A DNA stretch of 33,007 nucleotides from Candidatus Fermentithermobacillaceae bacterium DTU015 (GCA_001513185.1 LFST01000025.1:2986-35992), one strand, 5' to 3'; shown: positions 14,791 through 23,620, counted from the stretch's first letter. Notes: generated by a model from the letters alone, not told the origin. Translations and numbers: made by a program.

Positions 14791-16638
14791 TTGGACTCGA
14801 AGCACATGATAGGCCGGAAGATCCTAGGCAGGTACAAGATTGTCGAACGTCTTGGCGGCGGAGGCATGGGCGTTGTGTGGAGGGCCAATGACCTGGTGCT
14901 GGACAGGCATGTGGCGCTTAAGGTATTAAGGCCTGAGATGAGCGAAGATGACGATTTTGTGCAAAGGTTCAGGCGGGAGGCAAAAGCCGCTGCTTCGTTG
15001 TCCCATCCCAACGTGGTGAGCATTTATGACGTGGGAGAAGACCAGGGTCTGCATTTCATTGTGATGGAACTGGTCGAGGGAGAGACGTTAAGAGATAAAC
15101 TCAACAGGGAGGGCAGGCTGGATCCGGCGGAAGCATTGGACATTGCGGCCCAGATATGCCGCGGGCTAGCCCACGCCCACAATAATCAAATAATCCACCG
15201 AGACATTAAACCCCAAAATATCCTGCTGACTGACCTTGGCCACGCGAAAGTGGCTGATTTCGGCATTGCCAGGGCCTTAGGAAGGGCCTCGACTACGTCC
15301 ACAGACGTTGTGGTAGGTTCTGTTTCGTATCTGTCTCCTGAACAAGCCAGGAACGGAAAGGTTTCAGCGCGGTCAGACCTGTATTCACTGGGCGTTGTAT
15401 TGTACGAAATGATCACTGGAAAACTCCCGTTTACAGGTGACACCCCGGTGGCGGTAGCGCTTCAACATGTGGAAGCCAGGGTGCCGTCTGTACGGGAGGC
15501 GGTTCCTGACATACATGAAGAAATAGAAAAACTCATAACGAAAGCTCTGGCCAAGGATCCCAGTGAGCGCTTCCAGTCTGCAGAAGAGATGCTACAGGCT
15601 ATAAGAAGGTGCAGGTCAGCCTTGTTGTACAGGACGGAGCCGGAGTTTTCTGCAAAAGGTGATGAAGCAATGGATAGGCGCAGTAGGAGGAAGCAATCAA
15701 GCTCGACGGCTGTCAAGTTGCTGATAGCGTTCATCCTGGTGGGGCTAGCGATAGGCGGTTATGCGATCTATTCGTTTTACCAGTGGATGGCGGTGCCTAT
15801 TGTCGAGGTGCCTGACATCGTGGGGATGCCTCATATCCAAGCCCAAGCTGCATTGCGTGAAAAAGGGTTGGTCCCCAGGCTTTCGGCGGAAAAATACGAC
15901 AAGAATTTCCCTGCAGGTACAGTGATATCCCAAAGCCCTCTCGGCGGTGAAAAGGTGAAGGTAGGCCGGGAAATATATTATACCCTCTCCAAGGGAGAAG
16001 AATATGTAGAGGTACCGGATGTCCGCAGGCTTACTTTAAGAGAGGCCCAACTGGAACTTGAAAACCATCAGCTTCAGCTGGGGAACGTGGATCAAATCTC
16101 CGATCCTACAGTGCCCAAGGATCACGTTATATCTCAAAACCCCAGGGAGGGCACGTCAGTATCCATTGGCACCAGGGTAGACCTGGTAGTGTCCAAGGGA
16201 GCTGAGCCCGAGACGGCCATAGTGCCTGACCTCCTAGGACTCACGGAAGCTCAAGCGGCAGCGGTGCTTGCCGACAATTTGCTCGACTTAGGTGAAGTAA
16301 CGGGGGCACCCTCCCAAGCTCCTACCGGGACTGTGATTGCCCAAATCCCCCAAGCAGGTGAGGAAGTTCCCGTAAGGACCAAGGTGGATATCACCGTGTC
16401 AATGGGTACCCAGGGTGGGGTACATTCCCATACCCTCAAAATCGAAGTGCCCGATAAGGGACGCCCGGTCCACGTAAGGCTTACAGTAACAGACCTTGAC
16501 GGGGAATCAGTGCGCCATAACAGGAATGAAGCGCCGGGCGACACGCTGACCATATCTTTTCAGTACAAAGGCGAGTTTGCAATAATAAAGGTGTACTTCG
16601 ATGGAGAACTGGCAGATCAACGCAGGATCGTACCGTAG
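14791..16638 (+). CDS. prkC: PASTA-domain Ser/Thr protein kinase
   Basis: A 615-residue Hanks-type kinase that senses muropeptides or lipid II and phosphorylates cell-wall and translation targets. The cytoplasmic kinase domain shows the glycine loop LGGGGMGVVW, catalytic Lys in HVALKVL, HRDIKPQNILL and ADFGIARALG. A basic juxtamembrane stretch leads to one membrane segment (VKLLIAFILVGLAIGGYAIY). Outside are three PASTA repeats, each beginning with a VPD or VPDL motif, then a C-terminal domain of about 90 residues of the Ig-like type seen in PrkC. In spore formers PrkC promotes germination. TTG 14791 is chosen because GGGGGTGG precedes it; the frame extends back to ATG 14752 inside prpC. Confidence 0.95.
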   Translation: MDSKHMIGRKILGRYKIVERLGGGGMGVVWRANDLVLDRHVALKVLRPEMSEDDDFVQRFRREAKAAASLSHPNVVSIYDVGEDQGLHFIVMELVEGETLRDKLNREGRLDPAEALDIAAQICRGLAHAHNNQIIHRDIKPQNILLTDLGHAKVADFGIARALGRASTTSTDVVVGSVSYLSPEQARNGKVSARSDLYSLGVVLYEMITGKLPFTGDTPVAVALQHVEARVPSVREAVPDIHEEIEKLITKALAKDPSERFQSAEEMLQAIRRCRSALLYRTEPEFSAKGDEAMDRRSRRKQSSSTAVKLLIAFILVGLAIGGYAIYSFYQWMAVPIVEVPDIVGMPHIQAQAALREKGLVPRLSAEKYDKNFPAGTVISQSPLGGEKVKVGREIYYTLSKGEEYVEVPDVRRLTLREAQLELENHQLQLGNVDQISDPTVPKDHVISQNPREGTSVSIGTRVDLVVSKGAEPETAIVPDLLGLTEAQAAAVLADNLLDLGEVTGAPSQAPTGTVIAQIPQAGEEVPVRTKVDITVSMGTQGGVHSHTLKIEVPDKGRPVHVRLTVTDLDGESVRHNRNEAPGDTLTISFQYKGEFAIIKVYFDGELADQRRIVP

Positions 16639-16671
16639 AAGCAGAAAGCGTTAAGGCGGTGATACACAGTA

Positions 16672-17544
16672 TTGATCGGCAGAGTACTAAGCGTGCATTC
16701 TTCTGAATGTAAGGTTGCCGTTGGGGAAGAAGTGGTTTCCTGCTCTTTCCGGGGGCGGCTCAGGTTGGAGGATGCCCAGATTTACGCAGGAGACATGGTC
16801 CATGTATTCCGGTCGGCAGATTCTTACCTAATTGAAAGGGTTAACCAGAGGAAAAATTTGCTTGTCCGCCCGCCGGTTGCCAATGTAGACCAAGCCATAG
16901 TTGTGACTGCGATCACTCAGCCGCCATTGGATCTGGCTTACATAGACCGGATACTGATCCAGCTGGAATATGAAGAAATCGAAGGTATCCTGTGTATCAA
17001 CAAGCAGGACCTGGAAGATCAAAACGAGATCGATAGGGTAAAGCGGATCTATTCTGATGCCGGGTATAAGTGCGTGGTTACGTCAGCGGCCACCGGTTAT
17101 GGCTTGGACGAGCTGGCTGACTTGTTCCGGGGCAAAGTCACAGTGTTCGCCGGGCAGAGCGGTGTGGGCAAGTCCAAACTGATATCTGCCCTCTTGGGAG
17201 TTGAACTTCTTACAGGTGAGCTGTCCCAGGCTTTGCGGCGCGGGCGTCACACCACAAGGTGGGTGAGTCTGCTGCGTACCCCCGGAGACGGCTACGTAGC
17301 CGATACGCCTGGGTTTTCCCGGATCGATCTTGTCGATGTGGAGCCCCATGAGCTGAGCTTCTTGTATCCTGAGTTCAGGGAACATGCCGTCTTGTGCCAC
17401 TTCCCCAGGTGCCTCCATAAGACCGAACGCAGGTGCGCAGTGTTGGAAGCGCTGGACAGGGGTGAGATCCCCCGGGAACGTCATGACAATTACCTCATGT
17501 TCTTGGAAGAACTGATAGAAAGGGCGAAGCGGAAATATGAGTAA
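16672..17544 (+). CDS. rsgA: Ribosome small-subunit-dependent GTPase A
   Basis: A 290-residue circularly permuted GTPase that checks late 30S maturation. It has an N-terminal OB fold (VVSCSFRGRLR), then the G motifs in permuted order: NKQD, the P-loop GQSGVGKSKL, and DTPG. The GRHTTRWVSLL switch and the C-terminal zinc knuckle CHFPRCLHKTERRC follow. The start is TTG 16672 with AAGGCGGTGAT upstream at 11-12 bases. It overlaps rpe by 8 bases, in the conserved prkC-rsgA-rpe order. Confidence 0.95.
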   Translation: MIGRVLSVHSSECKVAVGEEVVSCSFRGRLRLEDAQIYAGDMVHVFRSADSYLIERVNQRKNLLVRPPVANVDQAIVVTAITQPPLDLAYIDRILIQLEYEEIEGILCINKQDLEDQNEIDRVKRIYSDAGYKCVVTSAATGYGLDELADLFRGKVTVFAGQSGVGKSKLISALLGVELLTGELSQALRRGRHTTRWVSLLRTPGDGYVADTPGFSRIDLVDVEPHELSFLYPEFREHAVLCHFPRCLHKTERRCAVLEALDRGEIPRERHDNYLMFLEELIERAKRKYE

Positions 17545-18214
17545 TCCTGTGACCATACCCGTGAAGGTGGCACCGTCTATTCTATCGGCCGATCTATTAG
17601 ATCTAGGAAACCAGGTGCGCCAGGTGATGGATGCAGGGGCCGATCTGATTCACCTTGACATAATGGACGGGCATTTTGTGCCCAACCTCACTTTTGGGCC
17701 TGATCTGGCAAGCAAACTCCACCAATCGGGGATTCCCCTGGATATTCACCTTATGGTTTCAAATCCTGCTTGGGCAATAGAGGCGTTTGCCGATTATGCA
17801 GAATATTTAACCATTCATGTTGAAGCAACCCCTCATTTGGACAGGCTGCTCAGGCTAATCAGAGAAAAAGGCTGCAAGAGCGGGGTGGCCATGAACCCTT
17901 CTACTCCGCCTGATTTCCTCAAGTATGTGATCGAAAACGTCGACTTGGTGTTGGTCATGACAGTGAACCCCGGGTGGGGCGGGCAATCATTTATTCCGGC
18001 TATGCTCCGCAAAATCGAGGAAGTAAGCAAGGTCATCTCCCAGTCGGGGCTTGCCGTGGAGATCGCAGTGGACGGCGGCATAACCGGGGACAATGCCCAG
18101 GCTGTGGCTGACATGGGAGCAAACATCCTTGTTTCAGGCAGTTATATATTCTCCAGCGACGATATGGCTGCTGCCATCCAGAGCCTCCGCAGACGCACAC
18201 TTTTGAGCTGCTGA
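17537..18214 (+). CDS. rpe: Ribulose-phosphate 3-epimerase
   Basis: A 225-residue TIM barrel converting ribulose 5-phosphate to xylulose 5-phosphate in the pentose phosphate pathway. It shows APSILSAD, the metal/catalytic HLDIMDGHFVPNLTFGP, the second histidine in DIHLMV, MTVNPGWGGQSF and the second catalytic Asp in VDGGITGDN. The ATG overlaps the end of rsgA. In Bacillus thiN follows between rpe and spoVM; here that gene is missing and a small membrane protein takes its place. Confidence 0.95.
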   Translation: MSNPVTIPVKVAPSILSADLLDLGNQVRQVMDAGADLIHLDIMDGHFVPNLTFGPDLASKLHQSGIPLDIHLMVSNPAWAIEAFADYAEYLTIHVEATPHLDRLLRLIREKGCKSGVAMNPSTPPDFLKYVIENVDLVLVMTVNPGWGGQSFIPAMLRKIEEVSKVISQSGLAVEIAVDGGITGDNAQAVADMGANILVSGSYIFSSDDMAAAIQSLRRRTLLSC

Positions 18215-18265
18215 ATATACTATTGTAGCGACGTGGCAAAGAGTTTTGTGCGAGAGGGGTTCACG

Positions 18266-18430
18266 GTGAGGCTACGTTCCCGCAACCGCAGGCATCGATG
18301 GGTTTCCCTGGCTTTGGGAGCTTGTGGGCTGGCCATCCTCATTATGGCCTTGCCGTCTTGGATGCTTTGGGCGTTGTTGGGGACGCTGCTCTTGGCCGGC
18401 GGAACTGTGATGTACTTGACAAATAAGTGA
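18266..18430 (+). CDS. Small two-helix membrane protein, function unknown
   Basis: A 54-residue protein with a very basic N-terminus (RLRSRNRRHR) and two closely spaced hydrophobic segments separated by a short PSW turn, making a membrane hairpin with both ends probably cytoplasmic. I do not recognise a named family, although small proteins of this form occur at this spot in other clostridia. GTG 18266 has GAGAGGGG 6 bases upstream; the frame is open to GTG 18233 without a ribosome site. It sits 20 bases before spoVM, so a sporulation role is possible but unproven. Confidence 0.65.
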   Translation: MRLRSRNRRHRWVSLALGACGLAILIMALPSWMLWALLGTLLLAGGTVMYLTNK

Positions 18431-18450
18431 GCTGCGGAGGGATATATCAG

Positions 18451-18534
18451 GTGACTGTACGGGTCATTAAGGTACCCAGGTTGTTTTCAGGTTTGATAAG
18501 AGCAATCATGAGCATATTCGGCTACCGGCCCTGA
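18451..18534 (+). CDS. spoVM: SpoVM-like spore coat anchor peptide
   Basis: A 27-residue peptide starting at GTG 18451 with GGAGG 10 bases upstream. The core VIKVPRLFSGLIRAIM aligns with B. subtilis SpoVM (TIKLPKFLGGIVRAML), including the proline at position 9 that is essential for curvature sensing. SpoVM is an amphipathic helix that marks the convex forespore membrane, recruits SpoIVA to start coat assembly and inhibits FtsH. Its place after rpe and before rpmB is exactly that of spoVM in Bacillus. It is short enough to be missed by automatic gene callers. Downstream is the shared terminator. Confidence 0.9.
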   Translation: MTVRVIKVPRLFSGLIRAIMSIFGYRP

Positions 18535-18550
18535 CGGCCGGGAGCAAGCA

Positions 18551-18600
18551 AAAATCAAAACACCTCTCAAAACAGGATACGACCTTTGAGAGGTGTGTTA
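18551..18600. terminator. Bidirectional terminator between spoVM and rpmB
   Basis: ACACCTCTCAAA (18560-18571) pairs perfectly over 12 bases with TTTGAGAGGTGT (18585-18596). On the minus strand it is followed by a T-rich tract (TTTTGATTTTT), giving a strong rpmB terminator. On plus the tail is GTTATTT, weaker, ending spoVM transcripts. Confidence 0.8.
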
Positions 18601-18620
18601 TTTCAGCCATCCTGATACAC

Positions 18621-18812
18621 CTATATTGCAGGGCGCTTAACCTTTCCGCTCCGCAGGCATCCGGTACACACATGTATCCGCTTGACGGTGTTGCCCACCA
18701 CTGCCCTTACCTTTTGAACGTTAGGCCTCCACTGCCGCTTGGTTTTCCTGTTTGAATGGCTGACCTGGTTTCCTACTCTCCTTGTCTTGCCGCATACATC
18801 GCACTTGGGCAC
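18621..18812 (-). CDS. rpmB: 50S ribosomal protein L28 (zinc-ribbon form)
   Basis: A 63-residue L28 with [20 protein letters not shown] and the ending LRSGKVKRP. It carries two CxxC pairs (CDVC near the start and CTGC near the end), the zinc-binding form. GTG 18812 is used because GGAAGGAGG lies 10 bases upstream and the family begins PKCDVCGK. The frame is open slightly further. It is transcribed opposite to its neighbours from its own promoter, as in Bacillus. Confidence 0.95.
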   Translation of the reverse strand: MPKCDVCGKTRRVGNQVSHSNRKTKRQWRPNVQKVRAVVGNTVKRIHVCTGCLRSGKVKRPAI

Positions 18813-18842
18813 GTTGCGCAACCTCCTTCCCAACTCATAACG

Positions 18843-18871
18843 AATCTATCCTACCACATAATGTTCGTCAA
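18843..18871 (-). promoter_or_regulatory. Sigma-A promoter of rpmB
   Basis: Read on minus, TTGACG (18871-18866) and TAGATT (18848-18843) are separated by exactly 17 bases and lie just upstream of the rpmB ribosome site. A GTGCCTG...CAGGCAC inverted repeat (18878-18902) sits immediately upstream of the -35. Confidence 0.6.
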
Positions 18872-19041
18872 GGGGAAGTGCCTGACAGGGAAAACCAGGC
18901 ACAAAAGTGAAAAAGGGATTTGCCTATCCAGCCGCTAACTATAAAATGACTCTGACAGTCTTGAAAAGGGGAGCAAAGCTTCCCTCAAACGGATTGTTGT
19001 GGCAATATATATGAAGTCCTAACTGAACTGGAGTGTTTCAG

Positions 19042-19413
19042 TTGACCGGGAAAGAAATCAGGACTGAAATGGGAAAATTGGTTTTGTCTGAAGAAGCCAT
19101 TGCTACCATTGCCGGTGCTGCTGCCATAGAATGCTACGGTGTTGTTGGTATGGCAGGCCGCAAGATGACAGACGGGTTATCGGAACTTCTAGGTATGGAA
19201 AATTTAGCCAAGGGTGTTTCGGTGTCAATAGACGGCGATGAGCTCAACATCGAACTGTTTGTTATACTTGGGTACGGGGTAAAAATTTCTGAAGTAGCCA
19301 GGATGATCATAGACAAGGTCCGCTACACCGTAGAGAAGGTCACCGGGCTTAAGGTGAACAAGGTAACGGTAAGCGTGGAAAGCATCAGGCTTCAGGAAAA
19401 CTCGGGGAGTTGA
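19042..19413 (+). CDS. yloU: Asp23/Gls24 family protein YloU
   Basis: A 123-residue Asp23/Gls24 protein: KLVLSEEAIATIAGAAA, ECYGVVGMAG and the repeat-like end KVRYTVEKVTGLKVNKVTVSV. Members are envelope-associated or bind partner proteins; this paralogue is nearly always beside the DAK-domain gene fakA, as here. TTG 19042 is chosen because GGAG lies 8 bases upstream and the resulting N-terminus matches Bacillus YloU in length. The frame is open from GTG 19033. The stop is 2 bases before the fakA ATG, so they are coupled. Confidence 0.9.
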   Translation: MTGKEIRTEMGKLVLSEEAIATIAGAAAIECYGVVGMAGRKMTDGLSELLGMENLAKGVSVSIDGDELNIELFVILGYGVKISEVARMIIDKVRYTVEKVTGLKVNKVTVSVESIRLQENSGS

Positions 19414-19415
19414 CA

Positions 19416-21086
19416 ATGGATCGTAGCTCGTTGTTAGATGGCGATAGGTTTAGAGAACTTGTATTTGCGGCGCAAAGGTACCTTTCACAACGTAAGCAGG
19501 AAGTTGATTCGCTTAACGTGTTTCCTGTCCCGGACGGAGACACAGGTACAAATATGTATCTTACCCTTTCTTCAGCCGCCGAAAGCCTCAAGGGAAAGCA
19601 GGGGCTCTCATTGAGCCAAGCTGCCGATGCTGCAAGCATGGGAGCTCTTATGGGCGCCAGGGGAAACTCAGGTGTGATCTTATCCCAGATATTCAGGGGT
19701 ATTGCCAAGGGCTTCGCAGGCAAACAAACTGCAGATGCGAAGGACCTGGCCCAGGCCTTCGAGGAGGCGGTATCCACTGCGTATAAGGCAGTGATGAGGC
19801 CCGTAGAAGGTACTATCCTAACAGTATTGCGGGGGATGCGGGATGCCGCCCGGGTGGCAGCAGCGGTTCCCGGGGCAACGATTCCGGAGTTGTTCCGTGA
19901 GTGTGTTACCAAAGGCCGGGAAGTGCTGGACAAGACTCCTGAGATGCTTCCTGAACTAAAGCAAGCCGGAGTGGTCGATGCAGGTGGAAAGGGTTTGGTT
20001 TACATCGTAGAGGGATTCCTCCATTGCTACGAAGCCGGTGCAGGTATGCTCTTGGATGATGTCCCTTCAGATGATGAACTTCCTGCTGTCCAAGTGGATG
20101 ATGAAGAAATAGCCGGGATTGAGAACCCTTATGATACCCAGCTGCTCATATTAGGGGGCGGGCTTCCCATAGATGAGATAAGGGCAGACTTAGAGCCGTT
20201 GGGGGATTCCCTGTTGGTCGTAGGGGCGGGTGATGTAGTTAGGGTGCACATCCATACCGATGCCCCCCATAAGGTGCTGGACATATGTCTGAAGTACGGC
20301 GACCTTTCCCAGATCACCATAGACAATATGATAGAGCAGTCAAGACAAGCCCGGCTAGACAGAAGCAGCCATGGACATGTCCAACGGCAAGATGCCGGCG
20401 TCCAGCCTGAGCAGGCAAAACCCTTAAAGGAGCTGGGCATCATATCAGTAGCTACAGGGGACGGCTTGCAGGAAATCATGAAAAGCTTAGGGTGCGATCT
20501 GGTGATGGACGGCGGAATTACCATGAACCCGTCAACCAGCGACTTGGTGGAAGCGGTCAAGTCCGTGGGCGCAAAGAAAGTGATATTCTTGCCAAATAAC
20601 GGTAATATCTTCCTGGCCGCAAAACAAGCCAAGAAGCTTACAGGCAGGAACATGTATATAGTGCCGTCAAAGACTGTGCCCCAAGGCATTTCTGCTTTGC
20701 TTGCGCTAAATCCCAATGAGAGTATCAGGGAGAACCTAAAGAAGGCAGGTAAGGCCGTGCGCAGCGTAAAGACAGGGGAAGTGACCTTTGCTGCCAGAAA
20801 CGGCAAGTTTGGAAAGCACGTAATGCGCGAGGGAGACATCATCGGACTGGTAGATGGCAAAGTGGAAGCAGTGGGGCAGAATTCTGAGCAAGTGCTCGGG
20901 GAAATAGTCAAGAAAATGGTTGGCAAGAACCATTCTGTGGTGACGGTGTATTACGGGGAAGACATTGAGCCCGCCACCGCCGAGGCCTTGCCCGGGTTGC
21001 TCGAAAACTTCATCGGCAGCGGTTATGAGATAGAGGTTTACCGTGGTGGACAGCCCTTATACTATTACCTAGTGTCAGTGGAATGA
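19416..21086 (+). CDS. fakA: FakA (YloV): fatty acid kinase, DAK domain
   Basis: A 556-residue two-domain protein. The N-terminal DhaL-type ATP-binding domain shows NVFPVPDGDTGTNMYLTL with its metal-binding aspartates, and GALMGARGNSGVILSQIFRG. A middle domain and a C-terminal DegV-like domain follow. FakA phosphorylates fatty acids presented by a FakB (DegV family) partner, giving acyl-phosphate for PlsX/PlsY. A candidate FakB is encoded at 31073-31936 in the plsX operon. The ATG has GGGGAG 7 bases upstream. The stop overlaps the recG start (ATGA). Confidence 0.94.
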   Translation: MDRSSLLDGDRFRELVFAAQRYLSQRKQEVDSLNVFPVPDGDTGTNMYLTLSSAAESLKGKQGLSLSQAADAASMGALMGARGNSGVILSQIFRGIAKGFAGKQTADAKDLAQAFEEAVSTAYKAVMRPVEGTILTVLRGMRDAARVAAAVPGATIPELFRECVTKGREVLDKTPEMLPELKQAGVVDAGGKGLVYIVEGFLHCYEAGAGMLLDDVPSDDELPAVQVDDEEIAGIENPYDTQLLILGGGLPIDEIRADLEPLGDSLLVVGAGDVVRVHIHTDAPHKVLDICLKYGDLSQITIDNMIEQSRQARLDRSSHGHVQRQDAGVQPEQAKPLKELGIISVATGDGLQEIMKSLGCDLVMDGGITMNPSTSDLVEAVKSVGAKKVIFLPNNGNIFLAAKQAKKLTGRNMYIVPSKTVPQGISALLALNPNESIRENLKKAGKAVRSVKTGEVTFAARNGKFGKHVMREGDIIGLVDGKVEAVGQNSEQVLGEIVKKMVGKNHSVVTVYYGEDIEPATAEALPGLLENFIGSGYEIEVYRGGQPLYYYLVSVE

Positions 21087-23149
21087 TGTTAAGGCGCCTG
21101 TCTCTACAAGATGATGTAAGGTACATAAAAGGTGTGGGCCCAAGAAGGGCAAAGATGCTGGCAGCATTGGGAGTCAAGACGGTCCAGGACCTGCTTGACT
21201 TCTTTCCTTTCCGCATCGACGATTTTTCCCGGGTCCAGAAGTTAAAGGATCTCAGGCCGGGGGAAAAGGTCACTGTAGCGGGCAGGGTGGTTTCTGTTTC
21301 AATCGTCCCCAGTATCCGCGGGCGTGCGTTGCGCGTGGGTATATCGGACGGAACCGGTACCTGCTATCTGGTATGGTACAACATGGTCTACATGGCGAAG
21401 CAGTTTTATCGCGGCCAGCAGCTAGTGGCTTCCGGCAAAGTCGAGTGGAGGCGCCGCAGCTGGGAGCTTGCCCATCCGCGCTGGGAACAAACCGGTGAAT
21501 TTTCCGGGCAAGGGCTGATCGTCCCAATCTACCACGCTACAGCAGGGCTCAACTCGTCCATGATCTCCAGGATCGTCCGTGAGGCCCTAGACACCTACGG
21601 CCATCTCATAGATGAATGTCTCCCTGAACCAATCCGCCGCAGGCAAGGGCTTCTAAGCCAGAAACAGGCGTATGTCAACATCCACTGCCCGCGTGATACC
21701 CAAATGTGGGAAAAAGCCAGGAGGACCCTGGCGTTCAGGGAAGTGTTTTTTCTGCAGTTTGCATTGCTTCTCATGAAAAGCCAGAATGAAAGGGCCAAAC
21801 CTGTGGCGCCTTATACAGACTTCAGCCTGCCCCAGGCGTTCATTGAAAGTCTGCCGTTTAAGCTCACCGGCGCCCAACAGCGGACTATAGACGAGATCCG
21901 GGAGGATTTGCGTTCTGGGAGGACCATGAACCGGCTGCTCCAGGGTGATGTCGGCAGCGGAAAAACTGTGGTGGCGGTATGGTCCCTCCTAGCGGCTGTA
22001 GCCAACGGGTATCAAGCAGCCTTCTTAGCCCCCACTGAGGTGCTGGCAAGGCAGCACTACAAGACGGTGGTGGGGTTTACCAGGGGCATGGCCAGGGTAG
22101 GGCTTTTGTCCGGCAGCCAGAGTGCACAGGAAAAGCGCATTACGCTTGAGCGGCTTGCCGAGGGGTTAATTGACATCCTGGTGGGTACCCACGCCATGCT
22201 TGAGCCTGATGTAAGGTGGGCACGGCTTGGGCTGGTGGTGACCGACGAACAACACAGGTTTGGCGTAAGGCAGCGTTTGAGGCTTTCGTACGAGAGCAAT
22301 GCCCCTCACATGCTGGTGATGAGTGCTACCCCCATACCCAGGTCTTTGGCCATCACCCTTTTTGGCGATCTGGATCTGTCGGTGATTGACGAGCTGCCCC
22401 AAGGCAGGAAACGGGTATACACCAAAGTGTTTGAGGAGCGGTCCAGGCATTTGGCTTATGAGAGGGTCAAGAAGGAAGTGGCCATGGGCCACCAAGCTTA
22501 TGTGGTGTGCCCCGTGATCCGCCAAAGCAAGTCCGGACGCAGGTCGGTAGAACAAGTTTATGAGGAGCTAAAGACAGGGTACCTGCGGGGCGTGAACGTG
22601 GGCCTGGCTCACGGGGACATGCCCAGGGAAGACCTGGCCAAAGCGATGCAGGAGTTTGTAGAGGGCAAAGTCCAGGTACTTGTGGCGACTACCGTCATCG
22701 AAGTAGGGGTTGATGTGGAAAATGCCACCTGCATTGTGATTGAAGGGGCTGAGTCATTCGGGTTGGCGACGCTGCACCAGCTAAGAGGCAGGGTGGGCCG
22801 GGGCAGCAAGCAATCTTACTGCTTCATGATTTTTTCAGGTGAATCAGCCGAATCTGCTGCCAGGCTCAAAGCCCTGGAAAACCTACATGACGGGTTCTCC
22901 GTTGCAGAACTGGACCTCCGCCAGAGGGGGCCAGGCCAGTTTTTCGGGCTTAAGCAACACGGGGTAAGCGAAATCAATATCCAAGACTTGGGTGTGACTC
23001 AGGATATCTTGTATTCGGCGAGGCAGGAAGCCAAGGCTTTGGTCGACGCCATTGAAGCAAGCGGCCAGCTCCCCCTCGAACTATCACCCCTTTTGTCTAT
23101 AGTCAACGCCAGGTTCGGAAACCTCCTACAGCACGCACGGTCAAGGTAA
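21083..23149 (+). CDS. recG: ATP-dependent DNA helicase RecG
   Basis: A 688-residue RecG with an N-terminal helix-hairpin (IKGVGPRRAKMLAALGV), a wedge/OB domain (TVAGRVVSV), and both helicase lobes. Motifs are intact: Walker A LLQGDVGSGKTVVA, DEQH at the Walker B site, SATPIPRSLAITLFGD, and LRGRVGRG. The RecG end signature RQRGPGQFFGLKQHG is present. It reverses stalled replication forks. Translation is coupled to fakA through an ATGA overlap. RecG being intact makes the degenerate PriA in the same window more striking. In Bacillus sdaAB-sdaAA lie between fakA and recG; they are absent. Confidence 0.96.
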   Translation: MMLRRLSLQDDVRYIKGVGPRRAKMLAALGVKTVQDLLDFFPFRIDDFSRVQKLKDLRPGEKVTVAGRVVSVSIVPSIRGRALRVGISDGTGTCYLVWYNMVYMAKQFYRGQQLVASGKVEWRRRSWELAHPRWEQTGEFSGQGLIVPIYHATAGLNSSMISRIVREALDTYGHLIDECLPEPIRRRQGLLSQKQAYVNIHCPRDTQMWEKARRTLAFREVFFLQFALLLMKSQNERAKPVAPYTDFSLPQAFIESLPFKLTGAQQRTIDEIREDLRSGRTMNRLLQGDVGSGKTVVAVWSLLAAVANGYQAAFLAPTEVLARQHYKTVVGFTRGMARVGLLSGSQSAQEKRITLERLAEGLIDILVGTHAMLEPDVRWARLGLVVTDEQHRFGVRQRLRLSYESNAPHMLVMSATPIPRSLAITLFGDLDLSVIDELPQGRKRVYTKVFEERSRHLAYERVKKEVAMGHQAYVVCPVIRQSKSGRRSVEQVYEELKTGYLRGVNVGLAHGDMPREDLAKAMQEFVEGKVQVLVATTVIEVGVDVENATCIVIEGAESFGLATLHQLRGRVGRGSKQSYCFMIFSGESAESAARLKALENLHDGFSVAELDLRQRGPGQFFGLKQHGVSEINIQDLGVTQDILYSARQEAKALVDAIEASGQLPLELSPLLSIVNARFGNLLQHARSR

Positions 23150-23205
23150 TAAGTTTGCCCTGATTTTCACAAAATAAATTTTCATTTTTTCAAACTTATG
23201 TTACC
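23145..23205. repeat. Inverted repeat spanning the recG stop codon
   Basis: GGTAATAAGTTTG (23145-23157) pairs with CAAACTTATGTTACC (23191-23205), with a two-base bulge, around an AT-rich 33-base loop. It may end recG transcription, but the loop is long and there is no T-run after the second arm. The rest of the 198-base gap holds the SASP promoter. Confidence 0.5.
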
Positions 23206-23292
23206 TCACCTCATATCTGTATATCCCCAGTTAGAACCCTTATTTTTCGTCATGCACCAAGGTGGCTTGCGTAGGACCGCTAAAACATACCA

Positions 23293-23321
23293 GCATACAA
23301 GAGTTTCTGGTGAACATAATA
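23293..23321 (+). promoter_or_regulatory. Sigma-G-type promoter of the SASP gene
   Basis: GCATA (23293-23297), a 17-base spacer and CATAATA (23315-23321) match the forespore sigma-G consensus at both elements. The expected transcript start near 23328 falls just ahead of the AGGAGGTGA ribosome site. Confidence 0.75.
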
Positions 23322-23347
23322 ACTCGTGAAAAGGAGGTGAAAAGCGA

Positions 23348-23602
23348 ATGGGTCAAGGACAGCGCAGGAACATCGCAGTTGTACCGCAAGCCCGGCCCGC
23401 GTTGGATGCCTTTAGGAATGAAATAGCCAACGAGTTGGGAATACAGCCTCCTGGTGATTACTGGGGAGATATCCCATCCAGGACCTGTGGGGCAGTCGGC
23501 GGTCACATGGTAAGACGGATGATTGAGTTTGCCCAGCATAACATGGCCCAGGGAAGATTCCCGACAGGCCTGCAGCAGCAACAGCAGCAGAGGCTACAGT
23601 AA
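23348..23602 (+). CDS. Alpha/beta-type small acid-soluble spore protein
   Basis: An 84-residue alpha/beta SASP. It shows the GPR cleavage region RNEIANELGI and the second DNA-binding block GAVGGHMVRRMIEFAQ. The N-terminus has VVPQARPALDAF, corresponding to the family's VVPGAEQALDQM. The C-terminus is a poly-Gln tail (LQQQQQQRLQ). SASPs coat spore DNA into an A-like form and protect it from UV and heat. The ATG has a perfect AAGGAGGTGA site and a sigma-G-type promoter. It converges on gpr, whose product degrades SASPs at germination. Confidence 0.93.
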   Translation: MGQGQRRNIAVVPQARPALDAFRNEIANELGIQPPGDYWGDIPSRTCGAVGGHMVRRMIEFAQHNMAQGRFPTGLQQQQQQRLQ

Positions 23603-23620
23603 GTAACAACTGAATATGGA

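Noticed and set aside
18940-18945. TATAAA-like box before yloU as a sigma-A promoter
   Set aside because: The only partner, TTGCCT, is poorly matched and spaced 14-16 bases, so it is too weak to list.
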